Translations under genes and position numbers: made by a program
Notes under the pieces: generated by a model
What the model was told of the DNA's origin: nothing
Databases searched by the model: none
The model's input: only the letters and a program-made list of their open reading frames with translations
Source: an uncultured Collinsella sp.
GTDB lineage: Bacteria > Actinomycetota > Coriobacteriia > Coriobacteriales > Coriobacteriaceae
Assembly: GCA_900556515.1 (NCBI GenBank)
Contig: USPH01000111.1
Coordinates: 1 to 5,108, forward strand
Reading direction: 5' to 3'
DNA length: 5,108 bases
Shown here: in pieces, positions 1-5,108 of the stretch
How the letters are laid out: each line of letters starts with the position of its first letter
Numbering within the stretch: position 1 is the stretch's first letter

Positions 1-42
1 CTTCTAGCTTCGTCGGCAGCGTCAGATGTGTATAAGAGACAG
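1..42 (+). other. Nextera read-1 adapter with i5 index (sequencing artefact)
   Basis: Bases 10-42 match the Illumina Nextera transposase adapter for read 1, ending in the 19-base Tn5 mosaic end (24-42, AGATGTGTATAAGAGACAG). Bases 2-9 (TTCTAGCT) match, from memory, the Nextera XT v2 i5 index S515, and base 1 is the final C of the flow-cell primer. None of this is genomic. The biological sequence begins at 43. Confidence 0.98.
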
Positions 43-187
43 TGTCAAGAGATTAGCCGTTGGGAAAGTGTCCAAAAATCCCACGCTCGTTCCTTTTGGA
101 TTGCGTTGCCCGTGGCCGACGGCCGTGCGGCACCGGTCCGCGTGGCGGCGTATAATCGGCGGCAGATGACTTGGACGTTAGGAAACC
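43..187 (+). other. Leader region upstream of recQ
   Basis: This is a 145-base non-coding stretch between the adapter and recQ. It holds the TATAAT box at 151-156. Two weak dyads can be seen: TCCAAAA (71-77) paired with TTTTGGA (94-100), and a GC-rich 7-base stem with two G-U pairs (111-117 with 121-127). Neither is followed by a T run, so neither reads as a terminator. I see no credible upstream gene end here. Its true extent is unknown because the adapter cuts it. Confidence 0.6.
151..156 (+). promoter_or_regulatory. Probable recQ promoter -10 box
   Basis: A perfect TATAAT stands in otherwise very GC-rich sequence, 31 bases before the recQ ATG. The expected start of transcription is near 163, giving a leader of about 25 nt. 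At 16-18 base spacing the -35 region (about 127-134) is GC-rich and does not resemble TTGACA, so the promoter is supported by the -10 box alone. Confidence 0.55.
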
Positions 188-2167
188 ATGACCGATAGCA
201 TGCAGCAGATGGCGCTCGACACGCTCGGCGCCTATTTTGGTTACACCTCGTTTCGCCCGGGACAGGACCGCATGGTCGATGCGATCCTTGCCGGTCGTGA
301 TGCGCTGGGTGTTATGCCCACGGGCGCCGGCAAGTCCATTTGCTACCAGGTGCCCGCGCTCATGCTGCCCGGCATCACCTTTGTGGTGAGTCCGCTGCTG
401 TCGCTTATGGAGGACCAGACCCGTGCGTTGCTCGCGGCGGGTGCGCGACCCAGCTATCTCAACTCCAGCCTTACTCCGGCCCAGCAAAACACCGTGCTCA
501 AGCGGGCGCGCGAGGGCCGCTACCAGCTTATGTACGTGGCGCCCGAGCGTTTGCTCGAGCCGCGTTTTTTGGCCTTTGCGCAGGAGGCTGCGGGTTCCGC
601 CGGCATTGGCGTGCCGCTCGTGGCCATTGACGAGGCCCACTGCGTAAGCCAATGGGGTCAGGATTTCCGCCCCGCCTACCTGCAGATTCGCGAGTTCATC
701 GATTCCCTGCCGCAGCGCCCCATCGTGGCGGCCTTTACCGCTACGGCGACCGAGCGTGTGCGCGCGGACATTCAGCAGATGCTTGGCCTGCAAAACCCCG
801 CGACGGTAGTGACGGGCTTCGATCGCAAGAACCTCTACTTTGGTTGCGAGGAGATGGGCGACAAGGCCAAGACTGCCTGGGTGCGCGACTACGTGATCGC
901 GCATTCGAGCGAGAGCGGCATCGTGTATTGTTCGACCCGCAAGACAGTTGATGCGCTGGCGGGCGAGCTTGCCGAGGCGCTGGGCCCCAGCGGCATTCGC
1001 GTTGGCCGCTACCATGCCGGCATGGGCAACGACGCCCGTCGCCAAAGCCAGCGCGCCTTTATCGACGACGATATCCAGGTGATGGTTGCCACCAACGCCT
1101 TTGGCATGGGCATCGACAAGCCCAACGTGCGCTACGTGATCCACAACAACGTGCCCGAGAGCATCGAAGCCTACTACCAGGAGGCGGGCCGCGCCGGCCG
1201 CGATGGCGACCCGGCCAGCTGCTACTTGCTGTGGAACGGCAACGATTTTCGCATGCGCCGCTTTCTGATCGACCGCGGCGATGCTGCCGATGAAGCGCTC
1301 GACGATGAGCAGCGCGCGTGGGCGCTCCAGAATCGATATCGCCTGCTCAGCCAGATGGAGGGCTACTGCAATACCACCGGCTGCCTGCGCGAATACATGC
1401 TGCGCTACTTTGGCGACGAGGCCGCGGCCGAGCATGCCGCGGCCAGTACGGGCGGCACCGCCACGGACGACGTCGAGAGCTGCGGCAACTGCAGCAACTG
1501 CCTCACGCAGTTCGAGGTCGAGGACGTTACCGATATGGCCCGCGCTGCCGTGCGCTACGTGGCCACGCGTCCCATGCGTTTTGGCAAGTCGCTCATCGCT
1601 GATGTGCTCCACGGCGGCAACACCGAGCGCATTCGCCAGATGCATCTGGACGAGGACCGCGGCTACGGTGAGCTGTCGAGCGAATCGGTCGGGCGCATCA
1701 AGGAGATCATCGGCCAGCTGTGCGGCCGCGGTTATCTGGCTACCTCGCAGGGGCAGTACCCGGTCGTGGGGCTGGGCCCGCGCGCCGGCGAGGTCGAGGA
1801 CGAGGCGTTCGCCTTTACCGTTAAGCGTCGCGCGTCCAAGCGCAAAGCTTCGGCCCGCGCCCGCCGCGCCGTCGATCTGCTGCGCGAGGAGGCCGAGCTG
1901 GATCAGCGCCCGCGTGTTGGCGACGATGCCGAGCTGTTCGAGCGCCTGCGTGCCCTGCGCAAGGAGATCTCGACGGAGCTGGAGATGGCGCCGTACATGG
2001 TCTTTTCCGACAAGGCCCTGCGCGGCCTGTGCCGCCTACGCCCACAGACGCGCGACGAGCTTATCCAGGTCAACGGCATCGGCGAGAAAAAGGCCGACGC
2101 CTTTGGCGAGCAGTTTATGGCGGCGATTGAAGAGTTTGAGTCCGAGCATGCACGGAATGGAGCATAA
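188..2167 (+). CDS. recQ: ATP-dependent DNA helicase RecQ
   Basis: This 659-residue protein is a RecQ-family 3'-5' DNA helicase acting in recombinational repair and stalled-fork processing. Visible in order: motif 0 (FGYTSFRPGQ, 17-26), Walker A (MPTGAGKS, 43-50), motif Ia (67-77), Walker B DEAH (148-151), the RecQ aromatic-rich loop (SQWGQDFRPAY, 154-164), motif III (FTATAT, 183-188), motif IV (245-251), motif V (301-315), motif VI (QEAGRAGRDG, 331-340), the zinc-binding cysteines C399, C432, C435 and C438, a winged-helix region (about 445-545), and a single C-terminal HRDC domain (about 582-648) with the helix-hairpin-helix-like VNGIGEKKA. The ATG at 188 is preceded by AGGAA (180-184) and starts shortly before motif 0, as expected; an in-frame ATG at 200 is a less likely alternative. 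It is somewhat longer than typical 600-620-residue homologues because of an Ala/Thr-rich insertion at about 411-431 within the zinc region and a basic linker (547-561) before HRDC. Confidence 0.97.
   Translation: MTDSMQQMALDTLGAYFGYTSFRPGQDRMVDAILAGRDALGVMPTGAGKSICYQVPALMLPGITFVVSPLLSLMEDQTRALLAAGARPSYLNSSLTPAQQNTVLKRAREGRYQLMYVAPERLLEPRFLAFAQEAAGSAGIGVPLVAIDEAHCVSQWGQDFRPAYLQIREFIDSLPQRPIVAAFTATATERVRADIQQMLGLQNPATVVTGFDRKNLYFGCEEMGDKAKTAWVRDYVIAHSSESGIVYCSTRKTVDALAGELAEALGPSGIRVGRYHAGMGNDARRQSQRAFIDDDIQVMVATNAFGMGIDKPNVRYVIHNNVPESIEAYYQEAGRAGRDGDPASCYLLWNGNDFRMRRFLIDRGDAADEALDDEQRAWALQNRYRLLSQMEGYCNTTGCLREYMLRYFGDEAAAEHAAASTGGTATDDVESCGNCSNCLTQFEVEDVTDMARAAVRYVATRPMRFGKSLIADVLHGGNTERIRQMHLDEDRGYGELSSESVGRIKEIIGQLCGRGYLATSQGQYPVVGLGPRAGEVEDEAFAFTVKRRASKRKASARARRAVDLLREEAELDQRPRVGDDAELFERLRALRKEISTELEMAPYMVFSDKALRGLCRLRPQTRDELIQVNGIGEKKADAFGEQFMAAIEEFESEHARNGA
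2159..2162 (+). promoter_or_regulatory. Ribosome binding site of the GntR gene, inside recQ
   Basis: GGAG lies 7 bases before the regulator's ATG at 2170 and within the last codons of recQ. The stop of recQ (2165-2167) and the next start are 2 bases apart, so ribosomes ending recQ are placed to start the regulator. This favours the ATG at 2170 as the true start and suggests translational coupling. Confidence 0.75.
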
Positions 2168-2169
2168 CG

Positions 2170-2925
2170 ATGGCATCCGATGATAAAACCGAGCGCACTG
2201 AGGTGTCCGCTGTGCCGCTGTACCAGCAGGTTATGGACGACCTAAAGGGCGAGATCGCGCGTGGCGTGTACGCATCCGGCTCGCGCATTCCTTCCGAGAT
2301 GGAGCTCGCGAAGTACTACGGCGTGGGACGCATCACCGTGCGCCGCGCCATCGAGGAGCTGTCACGCGCGGGGTATCTCAACCGCCAGCAGGGGAGGGGC
2401 ACGTTCGTGTGCTCGCCCAAGCTCAAGCGCAAGATTGTCCAGAAGGGTGACGTTCAGAGCTTTTCCGAGGGTTGCGCTGCCAACGACATGGTGCCGGGCG
2501 CGCGCCTGGTATCGCGCACGGTGGTTGCGGCGACGCGCGAGGACGCGGCGTTTTTTGGGGTGGAACCCGGCTGCGAGCTCATCGTTGTCGAGCGCGTGCG
2601 CACGGCAGACGGCATCCCCGTCATGCTCGAGAACAACGCCTTTGTGCTGGTTGACCATCCCTATCTGCAGACACTTGCCGATAAGGACCTCACCGATAAC
2701 TCGATCTTTGCGCTCGTTGCCGAGCATTCGGGCCGCGCACCGCTCAAGTCCGACCCTTGCACCGTGGAGATTGCGCTTGCCGATGCTCAGGCGGCCCCGC
2801 TGTTGGAGGTGCCGGTCGGCGAGCCGCTCTTCTATATGGAGGCGTACTTTACCGATGGGGACGGGCGGCCCTTGCTGCTCGGACGCCAAAAGATCGTGGG
2901 CTCGCGCTACGTGTTCGACATCTAA
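2170..2925 (+). CDS. GntR-family (HutC/UTRA subfamily) transcriptional regulator
   Basis: This 251-residue regulator has an N-terminal GntR winged helix-turn-helix (about 16-82): PLYQQV (16-21), IPSEMEL (40-46), the recognition-helix region GVGRITVRRAIEEL (51-64) and the wing QGRGTFV (74-80). A UTRA effector-binding domain follows (about 95-246), with the typical GEPLFYMEAYF strand (217-227). Members of this subfamily (FrlR, NagR/DasR, TreR) usually bind a phosphorylated sugar or amino sugar and are released from operators next to the genes they control. The neighbour downstream on the same strand is an FrlB-like deglycase, and the gap between them carries two direct repeats, one over the promoter. 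I infer local repression of that gene. The regulator seems to be read from the recQ transcript, since no separate promoter is obvious. The effector cannot be named from sequence. Confidence 0.93.
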   Translation: MASDDKTERTEVSAVPLYQQVMDDLKGEIARGVYASGSRIPSEMELAKYYGVGRITVRRAIEELSRAGYLNRQQGRGTFVCSPKLKRKIVQKGDVQSFSEGCAANDMVPGARLVSRTVVAATREDAAFFGVEPGCELIVVERVRTADGIPVMLENNAFVLVDHPYLQTLADKDLTDNSIFALVAEHSGRAPLKSDPCTVEIALADAQAAPLLEVPVGEPLFYMEAYFTDGDGRPLLLGRQKIVGSRYVFDI

Positions 2926-2930
2926 CGTCC

Positions 2931-2950
2931 ATAGATAGAACAACATGGAA
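2931..2950 (+). repeat. Direct repeat copy 1, candidate upstream operator
   Basis: This 20-base A/T-rich element matches 2993-3012 at 17 of 20 positions, with mismatches at positions 4, 9 and 17. The shared core is ATAG-ACAACAT with one variable base. It begins 5 bases after the regulator's stop codon and ends 18 bases before the predicted -35 box. A second GAACAA (2948-2953) follows the first (2938-2943) at a 10-base interval, which could extend the binding site. Confidence 0.65.
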
Positions 2951-2968
2951 CAAGTTTGGTGAAATGAC

Positions 2969-2997
2969 TTCACGGGCGTCGTCGTGCGTGCTATAAA
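2969..2997 (+). promoter_or_regulatory. Predicted promoter of the SIS-domain gene
   Basis: A TTCACG -35 box (2969-2974, 4 of 6 to consensus) and a TATAAA -10 box (2992-2997, 5 of 6) are separated by exactly 17 bases. Transcription would start near 3004, giving a leader of about 66 nt. The -10 box is overlapped by repeat copy 2, the arrangement expected of a repressed promoter. Confidence 0.7.
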
Positions 2998-3012
2998 TAG
3001 GACAACATAGAA
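2993..3012 (+). repeat. Direct repeat copy 2, candidate operator over the -10 box and start site
   Basis: This is the second copy of the 20-base element at 2931-2950 (17 of 20 identical), offset by 62 bases, or about 5.9 turns of B-DNA, so both copies would face the same side of the helix. It covers most of the predicted -10 box and the start site. A protein bound here should block RNA polymerase. The adjacent GntR/UTRA regulator is the natural candidate; this is inference. Confidence 0.65.
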
Positions 3013-3053
3013 TGACCGCAGGTACGAGCTGCCGTCGTTCAAAACCGCCACAC

Positions 3054-3060
3054 AAGGAGG
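3054..3060 (+). promoter_or_regulatory. Strong ribosome binding site of the SIS-domain gene
   Basis: AAGGAGG is a full anti-16S match and lies 9 bases before the ATG at 3070. It fixes the start codon and predicts efficient translation, much stronger than the sites before recQ or the regulator. Confidence 0.9.
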
Positions 3061-3069
3061 GCCATCACC

Positions 3070-4038
3070 ATGAACGCACACGATCTGATTCAGGAAATTA
3101 TCGAGCGCAAGGGTAAGATCGAGAATGTCTTTTGGATTGCCTGCGGCGGTTCGATGATCGACCTGATGCCGGCCAACGAGCTGCTCAAGCGCGAGGCCAC
3201 CACGTTTACCTCGACGGTCTACACGGCACGCGAGTTTTGCCTGATGGCCCCCAAGAGCCTTGGCGAGAAGTCGCTCGTTATTGCCTGCAGCCACAGCGGC
3301 AACACGCAGGAGGTCGTCGACGGTTGCGAGATGGCGCTGGCGGCCGGTGCCGAGGTCGTTGCCCTTACCGACTGCGAGGGCTCCAAGATCGATAACGGCA
3401 AGTGGATCACCTGGGTCTATCCGTGGGGCGAGGGCGTGTCACAGGCCGAGGTGCCGCAGGGCATCGGCGCTCTGATCGCTGCCGAGCTGCTCGACCAGCA
3501 GGAGGGCTACAAGGCGCTCGCCGACATGTACGCCGGCCTTAAGCAGATGGATGCGCTGCTGCCCGCTGCGCGCGAGAAGGTCAACGCCGAGCTGGGCGCC
3601 CGTTTTGCCGAGCTCTGCCAGCAGCACAAGTTCTTCTATATCCTGGGCTCCGGCCCCAACTTTAGCCAGACCTACGCCATGGCTATCTGCTCGCTCATGG
3701 AGATGCAGTGGCAGCACTGCTGCTATATTCACTCCGGCGAGTACTTCCACGGCCCGTTCGAGGCCACCGAGCCCGGCGTGTTTTACTTTGTGCAGCTCGG
3801 ATCGGGCGAGTGCCGCCCCATGGAGGAGCGCGCGCTGGCGTTCCTCAACACGCACACCGATACGGTCATGGTGCTCGACGCGCTCGAGTACGGCGTGGGC
3901 GAGGTGCCTGCCAGCGTGCGTTCGTTCCTGGAGCCGATCTTCTTCTACGCGATGAGCTGCGAGCTGCGCGCCGCGCGCGGAAAGGTGTTCGACCACAGCC
4001 CTGAGATTCGTCGCTACATGGGCATCGAGCAGTACTAG
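3070..4038 (+). CDS. Two-SIS-domain sugar-phosphate deglycase/isomerase, FrlB/FraB type
   Basis: This 322-residue cytoplasmic protein has two SIS (sugar isomerase) domains. The first (about 15-140) shows the phosphosugar-binding signatures ACGGS (24-28) and SHSGNT (74-79), plus REFC (54-57). The second (about 180-305) shows GSGPN (193-197), LME (209-211) and SGEYFHGPFE (222-231). E211 and H227 are 16 residues apart, matching the catalytic Glu488/His504 spacing of GlmS and the Glu/His pair of FraB. From memory, the stretch from SGEYFHGP to MVLDALEY and the C-terminal DHSPEIRRYMG align well with E. coli FrlB, the fructoselysine-6-phosphate deglycase, which splits a phosphorylated Amadori compound into glucose 6-phosphate and lysine. 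The exact substrate (fructoselysine, glucoselysine, fructose-asparagine or another amine adduct) is not decided, so I give no symbol. It follows a GntR/UTRA regulator and has its own promoter with operator-like repeats. No matching kinase or transporter lies in the window. A plain phosphosugar isomerase remains possible. Confidence 0.85.
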   Translation: MNAHDLIQEIIERKGKIENVFWIACGGSMIDLMPANELLKREATTFTSTVYTAREFCLMAPKSLGEKSLVIACSHSGNTQEVVDGCEMALAAGAEVVALTDCEGSKIDNGKWITWVYPWGEGVSQAEVPQGIGALIAAELLDQQEGYKALADMYAGLKQMDALLPAAREKVNAELGARFAELCQQHKFFYILGSGPNFSQTYAMAICSLMEMQWQHCCYIHSGEYFHGPFEATEPGVFYFVQLGSGECRPMEERALAFLNTHTDTVMVLDALEYGVGEVPASVRSFLEPIFFYAMSCELRAARGKVFDHSPEIRRYMGIEQY

Positions 4039-4090
4039 GTAACGGGGAGAGCATTCACCTTCGATTCGCAAGCGTGTCGTGTGAGTTAAA

Positions 4091-4128
4091 AAGCGGGCCG
4101 CGCCGGGGATTTCCGGCGCGGCCCGCTT
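4091..4128 (-). terminator. Intrinsic terminator between convergent genes
   Basis: A perfect 16-base-pair GC-rich stem (4091-4106 with 4113-4128) closes a 6-base loop (4107-4112). Read on the minus strand, the hairpin runs into TTTTTAA (4092 down to 4086), so it is a good intrinsic terminator for the dehydrogenase, whose stop lies about 40 bases before it. On the plus strand only TT then GG follows, so it would be a weaker terminator for the SIS gene, 52 bases past its stop, though the strong stem may still work both ways. Confidence 0.9.
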
Positions 4129-4169
4129 GGTATCGCGCATAGATTCGCAAGGTTGCGGCAGCCAGCGGC

Positions 4170-5057
4170 TTACTTGGCGTCGTAGGCCTCGGCATCCCAC
4201 CAGTCGAGCTGGGCGATGTTGTCGCGGATGTGCTGGCAGCTCTTGTGGAAGCCTTCGAGCTCGCGCTCGGAAAGATCGAGTGTGTAGACCTCCTCGACGC
4301 CCTCGGCACCGATCACGCACGGCAGGGAGGTAAAGATACCCTCCTCGCCATACTGGCCGGTCATAAGCGTAGAGGCCGAAAGCACGGCGTGCTCGTTGTG
4401 CAGCACAGCGGCGCAGACGCGCGCGGCGGAGTTGGCAACGGCGTACTCGGTGCACTGCTTGCCCTGGTAGGTCACATAGCCGCCCTTGCGTGCAAGCTCC
4501 TCGACCTCCATGTGGTCGAAGGCGTACTTGTCGGGGTTCTCGGCCTGAAGCTCGTTGAGGTTTTTGCCGGCGATGGTTGCGGCCTTAAAGGCAGCAAGCT
4601 GGCTAAAGCCGTGCTCGCCGATCATGTAGGCGTCGATGGACTTGGGGCTCACGCCGACCTTCTTGGAGATCTCGGTGCGCAGGCGGGCGGAGTCCAGACC
4701 GCAGCCCGAGCCGATGATCTTCTTGGGATCGTAGCCGGTCAGGTGCCACAGCTCGGTGCACACGACGTCGCAGGGGTTGGAGATACTCACGAAGATGCCG
4801 TCAAAGCCGGCGTCGACGATGCGCTTGGCAAAGGAGCGGGCGGCGTCGGTGGTAAAGAACAACTCGCCGTCGCGGTTGCCGGCGGCCAGCGCGACCTTGC
4901 CGGCAGCGTTGACGATGACGTCGCAGCAGGCCAGCTCCTCGTAGTGGTCGTAGCAGTTGACGATCTTGGTGTTGTACGGGACAAACGAAAGGGAGTCGCG
5001 CAGGTCCTGGACCTCGGACGTCACCTTGGCCTCGTTGATATCGCACAGGTACAGCTC
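4170..5057 (-). CDS. L-lactate/2-hydroxyacid dehydrogenase family protein, 5' end missing
   Basis: These are the last 295 residues of an NAD-dependent LDH/MDH-superfamily enzyme, reversibly reducing a 2-oxoacid to an L-2-hydroxyacid. Counting from the first genuine residue (E at 5057): D6 ends the second Rossmann strand (NAD ribose contact), R62 is the mobile-loop arginine (LDH Arg109), SNP at 93-95, D122 and R125 (Asp168, Arg171) and H149 in IGEHG (catalytic His195). D122-H149 spacing is exactly that of LDH. The first 30 or so residues, with the GxGxxG motif, lie beyond the contig. The position of LDH Gln102 is Ala56, and GEHG is followed by Phe instead of Asp. From memory, ELARKGGY...GK.CTEYAVANSA and the C-terminal half look closest to L-2-hydroxyisocaproate dehydrogenase, so the substrate may be bulkier than pyruvate. 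An apparent open frame continues to an ATG at 5093, but those 12 residues are adapter. The gene is convergent to the SIS gene and ends before a strong terminator. Confidence 0.9.
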   Translation of the reverse strand, partial: ELYLCDINEAKVTSEVQDLRDSLSFVPYNTKIVNCYDHYEELACCDVIVNAAGKVALAAGNRDGELFFTTDAARSFAKRIVDAGFDGIFVSISNPCDVVCTELWHLTGYDPKKIIGSGCGLDSARLRTEISKKVGVSPKSIDAYMIGEHGFSQLAAFKAATIAGKNLNELQAENPDKYAFDHMEVEELARKGGYVTYQGKQCTEYAVANSAARVCAAVLHNEHAVLSASTLMTGQYGEEGIFTSLPCVIGAEGVEEVYTLDLSERELEGFHKSCQHIRDNIAQLDWWDAEAYDAK

Positions 5058-5108
5058 CTGTCTCTTATACACATCTCCGAGCCCACGCGACATGCGCAGA
5101 TCTCGTAT
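5058..5108 (+). other. Nextera read-2 adapter with i7 index (sequencing artefact)
   Basis: Bases 5058-5076 are the reverse complement of the Tn5 mosaic end and 5077-5091 complete the read-2 Nextera adapter, with one mismatch at 5088 (C for A). Bases 5092-5099 (ATGCGCAG) match, from memory, the Nextera XT v2 i7 index N722, and 5100-5108 begin the P7 flow-cell sequence. The genomic sequence ends at 5057. Confidence 0.98.

Noticed and set aside
1..42. Tn5-like mosaic ends at both window edges as a sign of a natural transposon
   Set aside because: The mosaic ends are fused to Illumina primer and index sequences, so they come from library preparation. There is no transposase gene in the window.
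43..48. A perfect TTGACA on the minus strand at the left insert edge, possibly the -35 box of a divergent gene
   Set aside because: The matching -10 box would lie inside adapter sequence, so it cannot be assessed; a single hexamer is weak evidence.
111..127. A GC-rich hairpin upstream of recQ as a terminator of an earlier gene
   Set aside because: The stem has only 7 pairs including two G-U pairs, and no T run follows on either strand.
53..1645. A 530-codon open frame antisense to recQ
   Set aside because: It lies opposite a clear RecQ frame with all helicase motifs. It is Ala/Gly/His/Arg-rich without a recognisable domain, as expected for the mirror of G/C-ending codons, and has no convincing ribosome binding site.
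1281..2183. A 300-codon plus-strand frame overlapping the recQ 3' half
   Set aside because: Its product is mostly Arg, Ser and Ala with no domain. It is a frame shadow of recQ.
2362..3294. A 310-codon minus-strand open frame across the regulator, promoter gap and SIS gene start
   Set aside because: It runs antisense through two well-supported genes and their promoter region, with low-complexity composition and no known motif.
3439..4455. A 338-codon minus-strand frame across the SIS gene, terminator and dehydrogenase end
   Set aside because: It reads straight through the terminator hairpin, and its two halves are shadows of two different real genes.

Overview
The window is a roughly 5-kb contig of GC-rich bacterial DNA whose two outermost ends are not biological. 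Bases 1-42 and 5058-5108 are Illumina Nextera (Tn5 tagmentation) adapter sequence, with what I recognise from memory as the i5 index S515 and the i7 index N722. The genuine insert is 43-5057. Third positions are strongly G/C and the gene set (recQ, a GntR/UTRA regulator, an FrlB-like sugar isomerase and a lactate-dehydrogenase-family enzyme) fits a gut Coriobacteriia such as Collinsella. That assignment rests on general impression, not on a search.

Layout, left to right: adapter (1-42); a 145-base leader with a perfect TATAAT just before the first gene; recQ (188-2167, +), a complete RecQ helicase with an unusually long insertion in its zinc-binding region; a GntR/HutC-type regulator (2170-2925, +) that starts 2 bases after the recQ stop with its ribosome binding site inside recQ; a 144-base intergenic region with a good promoter and two copies of a 20-base direct repeat that look like operators; a two-SIS-domain protein of the FrlB/FraB deglycase type (3070-4038, +) with the catalytic Glu/His pair intact; a strong hairpin terminator (4091-4128); and, convergent on the minus strand, the last 295 residues of a 2-hydroxyacid (lactate-type) dehydrogenase (4170-5057), cut off by the right adapter.

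The likely regulatory unit is the GntR protein and the SIS enzyme. The regulator probably senses a phosphorylated sugar or Amadori compound through its UTRA domain and represses the SIS gene by binding the paired repeats, one of which covers the -10 box. The sugar kinase and transporter expected in a fructoselysine or glucoselysine pathway are not here, so substrate import and phosphorylation would have to be encoded elsewhere. recQ appears to share a transcript with the regulator without an obvious functional link. The dehydrogenase is a separate unit with its own U-tract terminator.

I found no mobile element, RNA gene, CRISPR array or clearly new system. The most useful observations are the adapter contamination, which creates a false N-terminus on the dehydrogenase, and the paired operator-like repeats.
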